From Dicyema japonicum (Eukaryota > Dicyemida > Rhombozoa > Dicyemidae): a stretch of DNA of 64,000 nucleotides. Positions 32,651-44,275 of this stretch are shown in pieces. How positions within the stretch are numbered: the first letter of the stretch is position 1; each line of letters begins with the position of its first letter. A program made the position numbers and the translations under genes. Where the stretch lies: positions 177,417 to 241,416 of the forward strand of contig RDEW01000045.1 in NCBI GenBank assembly GCA_011109175.1, in the 5' to 3' direction. The notes under the pieces were generated by a model that had not been told where the DNA came from, ran no database searches, and saw only the letters and a list, made by a program, of their open reading frames with translations.

Positions 32651-32979
32651 CATTTGTTTAATTGTTTTAAAAAAAATTAGTAAACATTGTTTGATTTAAC
32701 TTTAAATTATTGATTTTTCTAGCGCGTAAAACTAGAGAACCAAATACTCGTGGTCATTACTTTGATATCAAAAAGATAATTTTACCTCATTTTGAGATCA
32801 CATGCAGAAATATTAAAAATCAATTCTAAGGACTTTCTCGTTAGAGTTTGTTTTATTTTTATGGATCACATCTGTATAGAAGAGAGAATTAGAAATAGTG
32901 ATTTTTATAATTTTGAATAATAAATTACAAATTATTAAAAAAGTTATCGAACACTTATATTAATATTATTAGTAAAAGG

Positions 32980-33472
32980 TTAATTTTGCAAATCCAAGTC
33001 AAGTCTCAAATTATCAGCATTACGAAAGTTAAACTCACCAAGCCAGACTTGTCCAAGATCATCTGTTATTTTACCATCTCCCATTATTCTGATAATATTT
33101 TAAACTATTACTTATTTTCTTCAAAATTCCCTTCAAATACGAATCCATTTTCGAATTTATAAACTCCCTTACCATCAAATAAGTTATTTCTGAAAGATCC
33201 ATAGTATGAAGCTCCGATAGATCCAAATATAACGGATCCCAGTCCATTGAGAGAGTCATTTTCCCAGTTCCCTTCGTATTCAATCATGTCAACTCCAATG
33301 TGCTTCCCTTTTCCTTGACGGACTATTCCACGGTTGGGAAGTTTAACATATTCCCCCTCTGTAAATTAAGAGAGTCAATATTACCGTATCTATCACCATT
33401 TGGAAATATAAATATTCCTGATTGAATTTGAGGAGTCTCATTATTCTTTCTTTTATTACTTTTTATTGACAT
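32980..33472 (-). CDS. MORN2: MORN-repeat protein, MORN2-like, two short introns
   Basis: It runs from ATG 33472 on the minus strand to TAA 32982-32980. Introns of 26 bp (33359-33384) and 23 bp (33089-33111) leave a clean 147-residue frame. MORN units are visible: GIFIFPNGDRYEGEYV, YEGNWENDSLNGLGS, YYGSFRNNLFDGKGVYKFEN and FVFEGNFEENKIMGDGKI. The C-terminus QVWLGEFNFRNADNLRLDL aligns with the end of animal MORN2. MORN2 has been linked to ciliary and sperm structures and to membrane trafficking; the repeats may bind lipids or other proteins. There is no frame break here, unlike most other host genes in the window. A longer N-terminal extension than vertebrate MORN2 is present. Confidence 0.87.
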
Positions 33473-33589
33473 ATTCTTGGAAACATAAATTTTATTTTAA
33501 ATAATAATAAATATAATTCACAAATTAATATTAATTTTAAAAATCAACGTTAATAAAGTGTAACTTCATCCGATGAAAAGTTTCCCATG

Positions 33590-34880
33590 GGATCTTCCCT
33601 TAACGGGATTCTTTTGGCAGTCCTCAAAAGGGCGTCAGTCCCTCCTACGAGTCCCCTGCCCTCTCTGGAGACGTCGAACCTAACCTGGAATACCTAATAA
33701 TTATGCAATTACACATTAAAGGTATCTCTCGAAAAAGAGACGAGTTGATGTAATTTTCATCCTCTCACGACGTGGAAATTGCATTAATACAGGAAACCAG
33801 ATTGTCATTATAAAGTACAAAAATGTGATCAAATCTAGTCTATATGTTAACATTTCTCGGATTGATGTCACACACTTCTCAGTCTTGAAAACCATGTAAT
33901 CGTGTGCGACGACTTTATTGCCAATATTCCTTTATGCTCTGTCGATGGGGTACTGGATCAATGAGGGGAGTATGTCTTGTCGCAGATTTAATGCCTCGTC
34001 GTCATTAAATGACCCTCTTCAGCGCAAATGTACAGCTTTACGACTAGACAAATCCAGCGATCTCCGAACATCTTTCCAGACGTCCTGGTGAGTGGTATAT
34101 GACCTTCCTTCTGACCACAACCCGATATTATTGAAGATAAAAAGATTCAATCAAAATCGATTCGCTAAAAAACCTTCATCAATTACAAACGCGGATTGTG
34201 GCACAAATTCGAACAAGAAACTGAATATTTCCGCTCGATTCCATATTTAAACAATTCAACAGTTACATACTCACTGCTGACAGAAAATAAGAAATTCATC
34301 GACTTCACCAATGACATCATCGCGCTATACAAATGAGTGGCCTCAGACTCACTCTGCAGACTATTATGCATTAACCGGATAATCTCCGACTACATCTTCC
34401 AAAACAAAAGGTGGATAAATCAAATCGTGTCGCAAACTGAATCCCCCTTCATCACCGAGTATTTTCCCAATCAAAATAGACTGGTTGGATATACATGTCT
34501 GATGATGCCAAGAACTCTAATCTAGCCAAATGGACTGTGGGCCTTCACAGACATTTACCAAGCGACTTTGAATTTAGGATTTGTGCCTATACTCGGGAAA
34601 TAATCCACAATAATTCCGATTCTCAAACTTAACAAGGACCCGCATGATCCAGGATCCTTTCGATTTATTTCTCTTCACTGTACTGCTTCAAAAATCTTCG
34701 GGAGATCCATTCTCAACTGTATATGCTCTTAACTAAACTGTCCATCTATTAGCACGGATTCCGCGTCAAGCATTCAATCCAACCCACCTAACAAAGTTAA
34801 CTGACTATATTGCAGACTGATATTGCAAATTGATAGAGTAATGGGTATCAAAATACTTAGTTTTTAATAGTACTATTATT
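33590..34880 (+). mobile_element. 2A-bearing LINE, heavily decayed
   Basis: The start reads SLSGDVEPNLEYLIIM, a degraded 2A motif followed by MQLHIKGISRKRDEL. Later it reads DHNPILLKIKRFNQ (endonuclease), and DPHDPGSFRFISLH in the RT approach. No intact RT core. The 3' edge near 34880-34940 resembles the 3' end found at 3855-3915. Confidence 0.7.
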
Positions 34881-35089
34881 ATAACCCTGGGAACACAGGA
34901 AAGAGGAAAAAGTTATCGTCTAATTAAGTGATCTCGGTGTCAGTGCTTCCTCCTTTTTTATGCATTTGAAAAAAACAGCACAAGTATTATTTAGTTTTTA
35001 CTTTGTATTGTAGATCTAGTCAAATGTTGTTTAGTGATACTTTTGTGAGCTCAACGGAATCATTGAAATGTTCATATTTCTGAATTGAT

Positions 35090-35345
35090 AGCAAAAGAAC
35101 TGATACCTCATACCACTGGCGAAAACCTGATAATCCCTGCTTGTCGAATCATCGCTCGGATTATGTTTAGTCATAAATCTGAACAAAAATACTGAAGATA
35201 CATATGTCAGATAACACTGTTTCTCGTCGGATATGTTCTTTGTCCGAGAATATTGAAAACAATGTCTTATTTTCTATTAAGAAGATAATTTTTCATTACA
35301 ACTTGATGAATCCACAGACATTTCAGGAATTCCACATTTGTTGGC
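35090..35345 (+). pseudogene. hAT transposase fragment
   Basis: It reads IAKELIPHTTGENLIIPACR, IIARIMFSHKSE, then SDNTVSRRICSLSENIE and QLDESTD-like sequence in a shifted frame. This is the region after the BED finger, complementing the fragment at 17640-18245. Confidence 0.75.
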
Positions 35346-35861
35346 ATATGTTTATTTCTCTTATATTTTTTTGCCGCAAATGGGGCTATAAATATTATGG
35401 CTCTCGTGAAAGTGCTAATAATAATAAATATGTACGATCTGTCTATTTTTGGAAAATTATAATAGTTTAGTTTAACCTAACCTAAGTGTCTTTTATTTTT
35501 TATAAAATGATTAAAAATTCGCCCGTTAAATTACCAATTTTGTCTTCACTTTTGCGTATCATAACCGGACCTTTATTTAGGTAGCACGTGCCACGTCACC
35601 TCTAAAGTCATAAACTTTTTTCTGATTTTGCTGGCAACTCCAGACCGCCATTTTTCTTTGAATTTTTTGTAACTGCGAATCTTGACACACATCACACCGT
35701 TAAAATCACACAAGATTGAATTTATAAATTTAAATCCAAATTAAAATTAAGTTGGCTACATTCTGAAATCGATTAAATCAATTGAAATCCTTCAGGGGGA
35801 CATGCAGTGAGCAATTTAGATACAACGAGTTGTCCTCATTGCAGACATTAACCACGTGTTC

Positions 35862-36284
35862 TTACCTTTCACTGTACATTCTCATTGTATCTTTGCATCC
35901 TTGGTGAAGACCGGACATGCTCTCCATGTTTTGTTCTCTCTGTATTCCCTTTGCTGAGATACGTAAAATATATATGATACACGTGCTAAACAATGTAAAA
36001 ATACTTTCATGGTTGACAACTGTGTATCCACGTGCAAATATATTATAGTTTGTTTGGTCATTATTGTAGAGTAAGCCCACAGTCGATGATGACTTGAAGG
36101 AAGCTGTTACTTTAGAAATCCTCAAAGGGTCCTCTCTTATAATGGAAGTTTTAATCATCGGTTCCCATCCTCCACTATAATTAATACAACTCTCAACCAC
36201 ATTCTCATTGAGTTTCTCAAACTGTTCTCGGTAGTGGGGTACTAACTCTGAACATTGTTCTAAAGATAATCCGAGAATTTTCAT
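35862..36284 (-). CDS. Unrecognised frame with coding character
   Basis: 140 codons from ATG 36284. It contains LSLEQCSELVPHYREQFEKL and VVESCINYSGGWEPMIKTSI, then TASFKSSSTVGLLYNN. A GT...AG segment of 38 bp near 35955-35992 would offer an alternative ending. Composition reads like a soluble protein, not a shadow of a LINE. No family recognised. It may be one exon of a longer gene. Confidence 0.45.
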   Translation of the reverse strand: MKILGLSLEQCSELVPHYREQFEKLNENVVESCINYSGGWEPMIKTSIIREDPLRISKVTASFKSSSTVGLLYNNDQTNYNIFARGYTVVNHESIFTLFSTCIIYILRISAKGIQREQNMESMSGLHQGCKDTMRMYSER

Positions 36285-36339
36285 TTAGCCCGTTCAGATA
36301 TCAACAACAAAGTCTCCCTCAAATGATCCCGGCGATAAT

Positions 36340-37090
36340 TCGAGTAAATTGGAGGTAACTTGTCACTTTTGTAAGTTTCACAACCTGTAGATCTGCAAGA
36401 CAGTTGTCAGATTTATGAAAAACTGCTTCTGCTTAAATTGTGAACTGGGATCGGATTTGAAGTATAATACGGTCTCCTCCCACTTGATAACATAGATCTT
36501 ATTACTCCAGAAGAGTTCTCAGCATAAGATCATTCTTGTTAGGGTCCCTAAGAGCTCCCGTCATTTTATTGCCTCTGCTCTCGCGTCTGTATTGAAGTTT
36601 TTCTTAATGGCTCAAAGAAAGATTGAATGATGCTTTTCTCCTCTCCAATAATCTGTCAAGTCGATTGAAAGCACACTTGACTACTTATAAGGAATCTTGG
36701 AAGGCATTGGGCACAGAGTTATTTCTATCTTTGAAGACTGTTAATTCTATCCATCAATCAACTGTGAGTGAGAGTCGATTCAACCTCAATGAATTGCCCC
36801 TGAAACAGTTCTCTTCTGAATGAAATACATCCTTCATGCCATACGACCTCTCTGCACCTGTCAACCTCGACCCTTTTCGAGAAGAATTTTCTTCTGTTGA
36901 TCTTTATGATGCCCTCCGATCATTCAGAAGACGTAGTAGTGAGGATTTGATGAGATTAATCAAACATCTCAGTCTTACACTTCTATCAGGTCAATTCTGG
37001 TGTTTGTAAAAGAGGACTTCCAGGACTACATTGTTCTGGACGCTTCGCGGTTGATGGAGGACAGAATTTTCCGTGTTGCACACGTTATAT
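36340..37090 (+). CDS. Unrecognised intron-bearing gene, broken frames
   Basis: Plus-strand pieces read KIILVRVPKSSRHFIASALA, FLLSNNLSSRLKAHLTTYKE, then an in-frame TGA at 36821-36823, then FMPYDLSAPVNLDPFREEFS and LYDALRSFRRRSSEDLMRLI. A 23-bp intron (36990-37012) joins this to EDFQDYIVLDASRLMEDRIF and stop TGA after RVAHVI. The clean intron and the continuity across it argue for a host gene. It is rich in predicted helix. I do not recognise the family. The TGA and a shift near 36620 are either errors or decay. Confidence 0.5.
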
Positions 37091-37114
37091 GACATAGCAC
37101 AAGTAGAAATAATA

Positions 37115-37600
37115 ATTTACTTATATTTAGAGACCTCATTTAAACGGAATAACGAAAACGACCAATCTCTCATATTAGATAAATATTTTTACTTTCGCGA
37201 ATCACTTATTAAATTTTCGGTGATTCTTGGTTATAAAAAAGCACTTTATATTGATAGTCAGGAAGGATGGAGATATGAATCTCTCCCAATAATTTAATTT
37301 CAAAGCGAACTTGACAACGGTCGAGCCAATCTGTTTAAATCAATTAATTTTAATATCGGTAATTCTAATATCTCTCAAGTTGTTCCTTTAATAATACACT
37401 TGTATACCTTATTTGAAGATCTGGTGAAATAGGTATATTATATAGTCCTGAAAATAAGTCTCTATAACAAAGATATATCAGTTTCTGATGAACGGGAAGC
37501 TCCTTTTGAAGTGACTCAAATAAACTTGATTCACTTCTATAAGTATCCCAATAGTCACGAAGGAATTAATAATGACTATATATAGTGTCATTGTTCTTAT
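37115..37600 (+). CDS. Unrecognised coding-like region with in-frame stops
   Basis: One frame reads LILDKYFYFRESLIKFSVIL, GYKKALYIDSQEGWRYESLP, a TAA, LDNGRANLFKSINFNIGNSN and VVPLIIHLYTLFEDL, a TAG, then DEREAPFEVTQINLIHFYKY. The frame stays the same across the stops over about 480 bp, which is unlikely by chance in AT-rich DNA. It may be several exons or a recent pseudogene. Family not recognised. Confidence 0.4.
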
Positions 37601-37699
37601 AGAATCTGAGATAACGAAAAGTTGACTATTTTTGCAGTAAACATTGTTGAGCACTACTTTTCCTGGCTTGTGAAGAATGCATAGGTGATCGAGCAAATC

Positions 37700-38734
37700 T
37701 GGCAGATAACTGAGAAAGAAGGTTTTGATGCCAACTGATTAGGAGATCCCAGGTTAGAACAATTTAAGAATTCTCTTAGAATGTTCCACCAAAAATCTCA
37801 CCGTTTACAGGAACATTCGACAGAAAATCAATTGGGATGTTTTTCTTCTGAGTTGAACTAGATTGATCACATTAACGATGTTGTTTCTAAATGTGTTTCC
37901 TTGTTTTTTTGCAGAAACTCGCGAAATCACGACCATTGTTTTTGTGGATTCTTCAAAAAAGGGAGTAACTAGTTATGACTCTAACAATGGAAGAAGATGG
38001 AATTTTTTACTTTAGCATGAGTTGGTTTTCTCGATCATCGAAGAGGAAAAGGCAAACTTCTTTATCGTCGGAGCGATGATTCGGTAGAAGTAAAATCGAA
38101 AATCCTGGGATTTCTAACAGCTTGGATAGAAAAGTCATCAAGGAATATCTTGAGATACGCATGAAGCCCTGCTTGGGAAACATAATTAAGGTTCGAGGTA
38201 AAAGTTCCAAGATTAATGATTATTCTTTATACAAAATATTATTGGATTCTTTACTTATTGCATATTAATAATTATGGATTTTTTGTAGACAGTTTTCTCA
38301 CAAGTGGATGACTCATATGATATAAATGAATCCGTTACTTTTTGCTGATAATAATAACACCAGAGATCACGGTTACACATACTAACTAATCACGTGATCC
38401 CAGCACTCTCTAGCAGGGACCTTATCTTGACCCGATGCTCCTCCCTCGACCCCACACAAGCACGTATCGGCCAAGTGACTAGATCTTCGCAGTCACGACG
38501 CTGCGTTCCTTGGTTCATTCGTATCAAGGCTTCAAGAGGAATTGGTGGCTAGAACTCTACATTAATAATTATTTTATTTTTTATTTATTTAAAAATTAAA
38601 AATCACCGACATTAAATTTTTTACTTTTCATTAGTAATGTTTAATAAATTTTATTAAAAAATTAAAAAAATAAATTGTGATCTTGTTGAGCTTTTTTGTA
38701 ATAGGACGCGTGCGCCATGTAGTGCTACGTGGCT
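37700..38734. other. No gene supported
   Basis: A short GC-richer stretch at about 38390-38560 reads in one frame as a possible retroelement tail but matches nothing I recognise. Confidence 0.3.
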
Positions 38735-39035
38735 AATTGGTTGAAGTTTTCTGCTTGTTTTGTTTGTTCCTCCCATTTCCCTTTCTATTAGAGTGGCGTC
38801 ATGTAATCCACCTGTCTAGGTGGCTCCCAGTACCTAACTGGCACGAAAAAGGAGCATTTGCTCTCTCCCCCACTCCACTGGAGGGGTTTCCACAACTGCA
38901 AATATGGACGTCTTACCCTTTATGTTGATTCCGGATGGACTCTGTTTTCGCAGAAGTGGAAACTGGATACACTTAATTAGTTGTTTACTTTAACTTCTTT
39001 CTCTGTGTATCCGGGTTATTAAATAAATAAAATTG
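38735..39035 (+). mobile_element. Short non-autonomous LINE derivative (second copy)
   Basis: It matches 3845-4163 (inverted) end to end: CTTGTT...CCTCCC, GTGGCGTCATGTAATCCACC, CATTTGCTCTCTCCCCCACT, GATTCCGGATGGACTCTG and CTTTCTCTGTGTATCCGGG, then a TTATTAAATAAATAAA tail. The head resembles the leader of the 2A LINEs at 41411-41490. Confidence 0.7.
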
Positions 39036-39189
39036 TAATATTGTCGAGCATCTTCTTTTTTTCCTTGAAAGTGAAGGTATAATTCAATCCAAAGTTAAAT
39101 TATAGACCTCAACGAAATTTTAGTTGACTAAACCACATTTCCACTAACCTGCTAGAAAGCCTTCAGATTACAAGTGAATGGATTCTGGA

Positions 39190-39740
39190 GGTTCTGTGTT
39201 TTGATCTACGATGCCGTTCAGTGAGGCAATGACTCCCTCTGTTGTGAGACTTGTGAAAAGCTCAAATTCGCTCATCTCCCATTATTTAAACATTATTTTC
39301 TTGCAGGATTCAATCAAAATGGTCAAATTTGTTAAAAGTTTGGTTAATCTTGGAGACTTTAAAGATTCGGTTGAGTCCTCATCTTCTGTCTATGAACTGA
39401 CTTCGGGGAAAATTCTTACAGTAAAGTAACGTGGGACCAAAGGATTTAAGCATTCTATTTTGACGTTGGATTGATCTCTGAATTCTATACTAATTTCGAA
39501 TCCACTGGTGAAGGTTACCATTATGAAACTCTTCAGCCTAAGAATAAAGTGATGACAATAGGACGTGCGAAGAAAATGGAAGAGGGCGGATCTTCTTCTA
39601 TCACCATTGCTCGTACATTCCTCTAGAACATTTTAATACCATTTCCTCTTGGATGGAATATAATCTCGTGAAACGAGTTTCTTGGTCACTCTCCACCGAA
39701 CATCATGTCAGTGAATATTCTTTTCCTCGTGAAGTAAGGT
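39190..39740 (+). CDS. Unrecognised gene fragment, frame breaks
   Basis: It reads MVKFVKSLVNLGDFKDSVES and SVYELTSGKILTV, then after a shift near 39460 DVGLISEFYTNFESTGEGYH and NKVMTIGRAKKMEEGGSSS, and after another stop HFNTISSWMEYNLVKRVSW. Codon content and length look like host coding sequence. Family not recognised. A longer intron-like tract ending TTTCTTGCAG lies at 39250-39306. Confidence 0.4.
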
Positions 39741-39999
39741 AAAACTTCGGCGGCTCTGCTGTGTTCGGCACATGGTCTTAACGCCTACCTGTACATGACC
39801 GGGAAGCAAAGTAGCCACTAATGCACACTTGATGACCACTGGACAGATCACCTTATCTCGTGTCCTGCCCCGCCTTCTGTGTCCTCTCCGCATGGGATCA
39901 ACCTTTTGGATCTCTGGTGACGTCCACCAATGGTAGTCACGTTTTTGTTATTCATCAGTTTCCTTACTTGAAGGACCGGGGATAAATAAATATTCTACT

Positions 40000-40980
40000 T
40001 CAATTTATTTAAGAATTGATAATTTACTTCAATTGATAATAGTGTGTCATTGTGTTATAATAGAAAATATTCTTTAATTGCTATAGCGTTCATTAATAAT
40101 AATAATAATAGCGTTTCATTGCTTTTGAACATAAGTTCATTGTTTTTAGTAATCTGCTTCTAACTTCAGCAGGCTATCGTTTTCTATTTTGCTAAATAAT
40201 CTCCCCTTACTAAATAATTCAACTAAACGACACAATGAGCAAGTCCAATACAAAAACTAAACTAGTACATAAAAAGTGTCAATAAAATGTCTTCAAATAA
40301 ATTTAACTATCGTGGTAACTTTTAAAAATTCCACATTGTCACGTGGCTGGTGGTTTACCTAGACTTGTTTCTCGATAGAAAAATTAAACTAACTGTTACT
40401 TTCCAAAAACATATCCTCAAATATTGGCTAATCATATGTAAATAAGCTAAAATATTCGTCAATAGAAGTACATCGACGTCTCAACATTCGGAGTCACTTG
40501 ACTATCATAAATGCACTCAAAATTTGAACTCTAATCCTATTGCATTTAGAACTTTCTTTATTTAGACATCGGCTTCTGATATCTTCTTAGTCAGTCACCT
40601 CGTCGATGCTCATGTGAGAAATATGACTAGTGTTTTCATAATTTTGATAATGTAATTATAATGCAATAATTTACATAATTTCCCGTATAAAAACTTAATT
40701 TGTAAGGGAAAACATTAAATCGAAGACTTATGTACAAATCTTAACAAATTTCACTTTAAACTTGGAATTTTTATTCACAATTCGTAAAACCAAATTTACA
40801 ATACGCATATTTTATTTTACTTTATTTTAAATAATTCAATATTGGCTGTTTTTTGAGAAAATAATTTAACTAACAATTTACAACAATTTAATCATAATTA
40901 TTCTCATAAACTCTCTCTTTTTACTCAAAAATTAAAAAAAATACACTGAATTTCAATTTTTATTATATTAACCAAAGACA
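40000..40980. other. AT-rich intergenic, no gene seen
   Basis: It contains short AAT runs near 40095-40110. No supported frame. Confidence 0.4.
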
Positions 40981-40990
40981 TTTAATTTGA

Positions 40991-41210
40991 TGGATCCGGT
41001 AACAATCAGAAATCTCTTAAAGGTGATAACTGTAGAATTTTAAAATAGTACTCATTGTCTTCAATATTAGTTCAACGACCCTACGGAAACCAACCCTGCA
41101 ATATTAGTCACCCCTTACTTAACTATGTAACTTCTTTTAATGATTCATTAATATCTTTCTATAAATTACACATTCTATCACATTGCAATTGAACGCATAA
41201 ACCAACGTTA
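40991..41210 (+). CDS. Possible small two-exon gene
   Basis: MDPVTIRNLLK is followed by a GT...AG segment. Removing 26 bp gives a 61-residue frame with RPYGNQPCNISHPLLNYV. Removing 48 bp instead gives a 30-residue frame. Both are open. There is no family match, so this is weak. Confidence 0.25.
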
Positions 41211-41416
41211 AAGTATTCACTCAGTTTGAGTGTTCCTTCACAGTTTGGATTTTATCAAAATCAAGTGCTAACACATAATCCGTTTTACACATAATTATTA
41301 ATTATTTAATAAAGATTGTCCAATATATTCGATTTAAAATTACATAATAAACCCAAATTATTATTAGGTCCTTTTAGGACATCTTCATAGGGGCATTTGA
41401 AATTTTAGCGTGCGTC

Positions 41417-44275
41417 ATGTGGTTCACCGTTTCTGGTGGCGTCGGATATAGTCCTAAACTATATCTAAAAAGAACCATTTGCTCTCTACCAACCAGAGGA
41501 CTTCCCACTGGACGGCATTCTCTCACTGTTGGAACATTCTATCGATTGAGACTGTTGACCTCAGGAGACGTGGAACAAAACCCAGGCCCAAAGAAGTTAA
41601 CAATCCAAAGCTTAAACATAAACGGGATCAGAGGAAAAATTGCCGAACTTTCCTTATTCTTGGAGAGGAACAGAGTGGACATCTGCCTTCTCCAGGAAAC
41701 GAAACTTTCAAATAACATTCCTACTCCTCTCTTTAACAGATACAACACAGTAAGATCCGACCGCCCATCTGGCCAAGAGGGGGTCTACTGACTCTTGTGA
41801 GAAAAGGAATAAAATACCTCGAGAACCCTTTTCTTTACAAGAGCTTAATGGAAGACTCGAACACGGAGATAATTGGAATCTCTGTTATAACTTCCATTGG
41901 AAAAATTGAAATTGCGAATGTTTATGTTCCTCCTCCTGGCTCCTGCAAGAAAAATTTCTCCTTTGACCTATCTACCTTGGACAAACTGGAGAACTTGCTT
42001 TTATGTGGAGACCTTAATGCGAAGCACCCTTCTTGGTTCCGCTACCAATCCGCTGATAACAGAGGAAACCTGCTATTATCCCAAATGCAAAACTTAATAA
42101 TCATCAACAACCCGATAAAGAACACTAGGACACCATACAACACGAAGGACATGGTGACATCTCCGGACTTATCCGTCTGCTCACCTCGTCTTTCCACGAT
42201 CATTAATTGGACGGTCCGTTATGACCTCCGGAGCGACCACCATTCAATGTTAATGAAGCTGAACTGCGAGCCACGCTTTGTACCGAAGCCTATTCATTTC
42301 TATGATTACAAAAATGCAAATTGGACTGGCTTTACAAATTTCGTTGATTCAAAACTGCAACATTTCCAACTGAAAATTTCTCCTCCATAGACAAAGCTGT
42401 ATACTATTTCAACAAAATAATCATTGACGGAGAAATATTTTTATCAGAAAAGCATATATAAAAAACGAAAAATTGAAATACGACTCAAAAACAAGGAAAA
42501 TAATTATGGAAAGAAACAACCTTAAGAAAATGATACATCGTTCACGAGAGGTTATTAATCGAATCAGGTCACTAAACATTCTTATCACGAAAAGCACAAA
42601 CAACACCCAAAGGAAGAAACTCATGCGAATCTCTGCTGCCATGAATAACCAGACCTCAATTTCCAACATGTGGAAGATGTTGAGGCGTCTGAAGAACCCA
42701 GAATACGAAGATAACAAAGAACAATGCCAGCTCAATCTGAATAAATATATGAAACATTGTATTCGAATCAGTCACATTCCTTATAAAAAGATTAACACAC
42801 AAACGAAAATAAAGAGAAAGCCATCCAAATTTGCCCCGCTGATTTATTTTCTCCCTAAAGATGTATCCAAAGCAATATCAAATCAGAAAAAAACAAACTC
42901 ATGTGGCCCAGACGGAATTCCTCTTATTCTGCTGAAACACTTGGGCCCAGCATCAATAAATGCATTAACAAACATCTACAACACATCGCTGAACAGAAAT
43001 ACCATACCGACTTTGTGGAAACTATCAAAAATTCGACCAATATTGAAGCCGGGAAGACCGAAGAACGATCCCGGCTCTTACAGACCAGTTTCCCTTATAT
43101 GTGTTTTGTCGAGGATCCTGGAGAAACTGGTCCTAAAAGTTATTCGCCCTTTTCTCCCACAACCTACATTCCAACATGGCTTCAAGGAAGGATTATCAAC
43201 AACCTCCTTCCTAACAACATTAATGAAGTTCATAACTGAAGGACACAAGAACAAGCCAAAACAGGAAAAATCGGTCATATGTACGATCGATATTCAAAAA
43301 GCTTTCGACTCTGTCCCAAGGAAGATCCTCATACGAAAAATATTTTTGACAAAAATTGATGCACCATTAAAGTTATGGTTAGCAAATTTCGTAAGTGGAC
43401 GCCGAGGGAAAGTATCCGTCGGAAACAAGAGTTCCAGATCGGGATTATTACCCAATGGTGTACCCCAAGGATCTCCTCTGTCACCAATCCTTTTTAATTT
43501 GTTTTTGAGTGATCTCCCCGTACCTATGAATAATAATGACATACTACTTTCCTATGCCGATGACATAGTTGTCGCATCTAGAGACGTAAACGTCGAACAT
43601 GCTAAGAAAGACTACAAGGAATACTAAATAACATATTTGGATGGTTGTGCGAGAATCGATTAAATGCATGTTCCGAAAAGTCAGCAGTCACTCTATTTAC
43701 TAAGAATAGAAAGATGGGAACGCAAACAATTGATGTCACGTTAAATGGAGTACCTATACCACAAAAGAAAACGCAGAAGATACTGGGAGTAACTTTTGAT
43801 ACTTTCCTCTGCTTCTCAGCCCATGTGGAATCTATCATATCAACCTGTGCAAAGAAGATCAATTTTGTAAAGGCCTTCCTTTGGAACTGTGGAGGAATTT
43901 ATCCGCCAGGTATCGGGACCCTCTACAAGCAGTATGTCGAGCCAACAATAGGCTATGCATGTGCTGCATGGGGATCTAACCTGTCGGCAACGAACCTAAC
44001 AAAAATTCAAGAGATCCAGTCAAGAGCAAAAAATTACTAGAAAAATATACAGATAAAGAAATTGCCCCCAGAGCACTCGAGTCTATCATAGAGGCAACTG
44101 GAGGCAATTTCAGAAGAGAAAAGGAAAAAGACCCCCGTCCGTATAGAAAATGCGTGGGATCACAGTCGGAGCATCGAGAAAAAATGGCCCGATTATTGAG
44201 AGATGCCATGATCACCTGAATATTAGTTATTGGTTAAGACGGTGTTTCTTTGGCTTAAATAATAATAATAATAGT
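41417..44275 (+). mobile_element. Near full-length 2A-bearing LINE (copy 1)
   Basis: Leader MWFTVSGGVG (41417) runs into LLTSGDVEQNPGP, a 2A motif at about 41545-41590. Endonuclease blocks follow: LNINGIRGKIAELSLFLERN, DICLLQETKLS, LLCGDLNAKHPSWF and YDLRSDHHSM. RT (42830-43627) reads SYRPVSLICVLSRILEKLVL, CTIDIQKAFDSVPRKILI, LLPNGVPQGSPLSPILFNLF and LLSYADDIVVASRD. The post-RT region is ILGVTFDTFLCFSAHVES and LYKQYVEPTIGYACAAWGSN. It ends in an AATAATAATAATAATAG tail. Breaks lie near 41790, 42390 and 43620. The group looks like the APE-type Jockey/CR1 side of LINEs. Confidence 0.93.
41545..41591 (+). other. 2A ribosome-skipping motif, LINE copy 1
   Basis: The frame reads LRLLTSGDVEQNPGP, fitting the D(V/I)ExNPG-P consensus. 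It would release the ~58-residue leader from the endonuclease-RT protein during translation. Confidence 0.85.

Noticed and set aside
20895-37090. TGA read as an amino acid (in-frame TGA in ADK, SORD and the 36.8-kb gene)
   Set aside because: ATG18 and other frames end at TGA where family proteins end, the three TGAs would stand for different residues, and other stops (TAA, TAG) interrupt genes just as often. Errors or decay explain them better.
36340-37090. Sorting-nexin or BAR-domain protein
   Set aside because: Helical content alone suggested it. No PX or BAR signature could be identified.
42421-42735. Hydrophobic minus-strand frame within LINE copy 1
   Set aside because: It is antisense to the Lys/Arg-rich linker before the RT domain.
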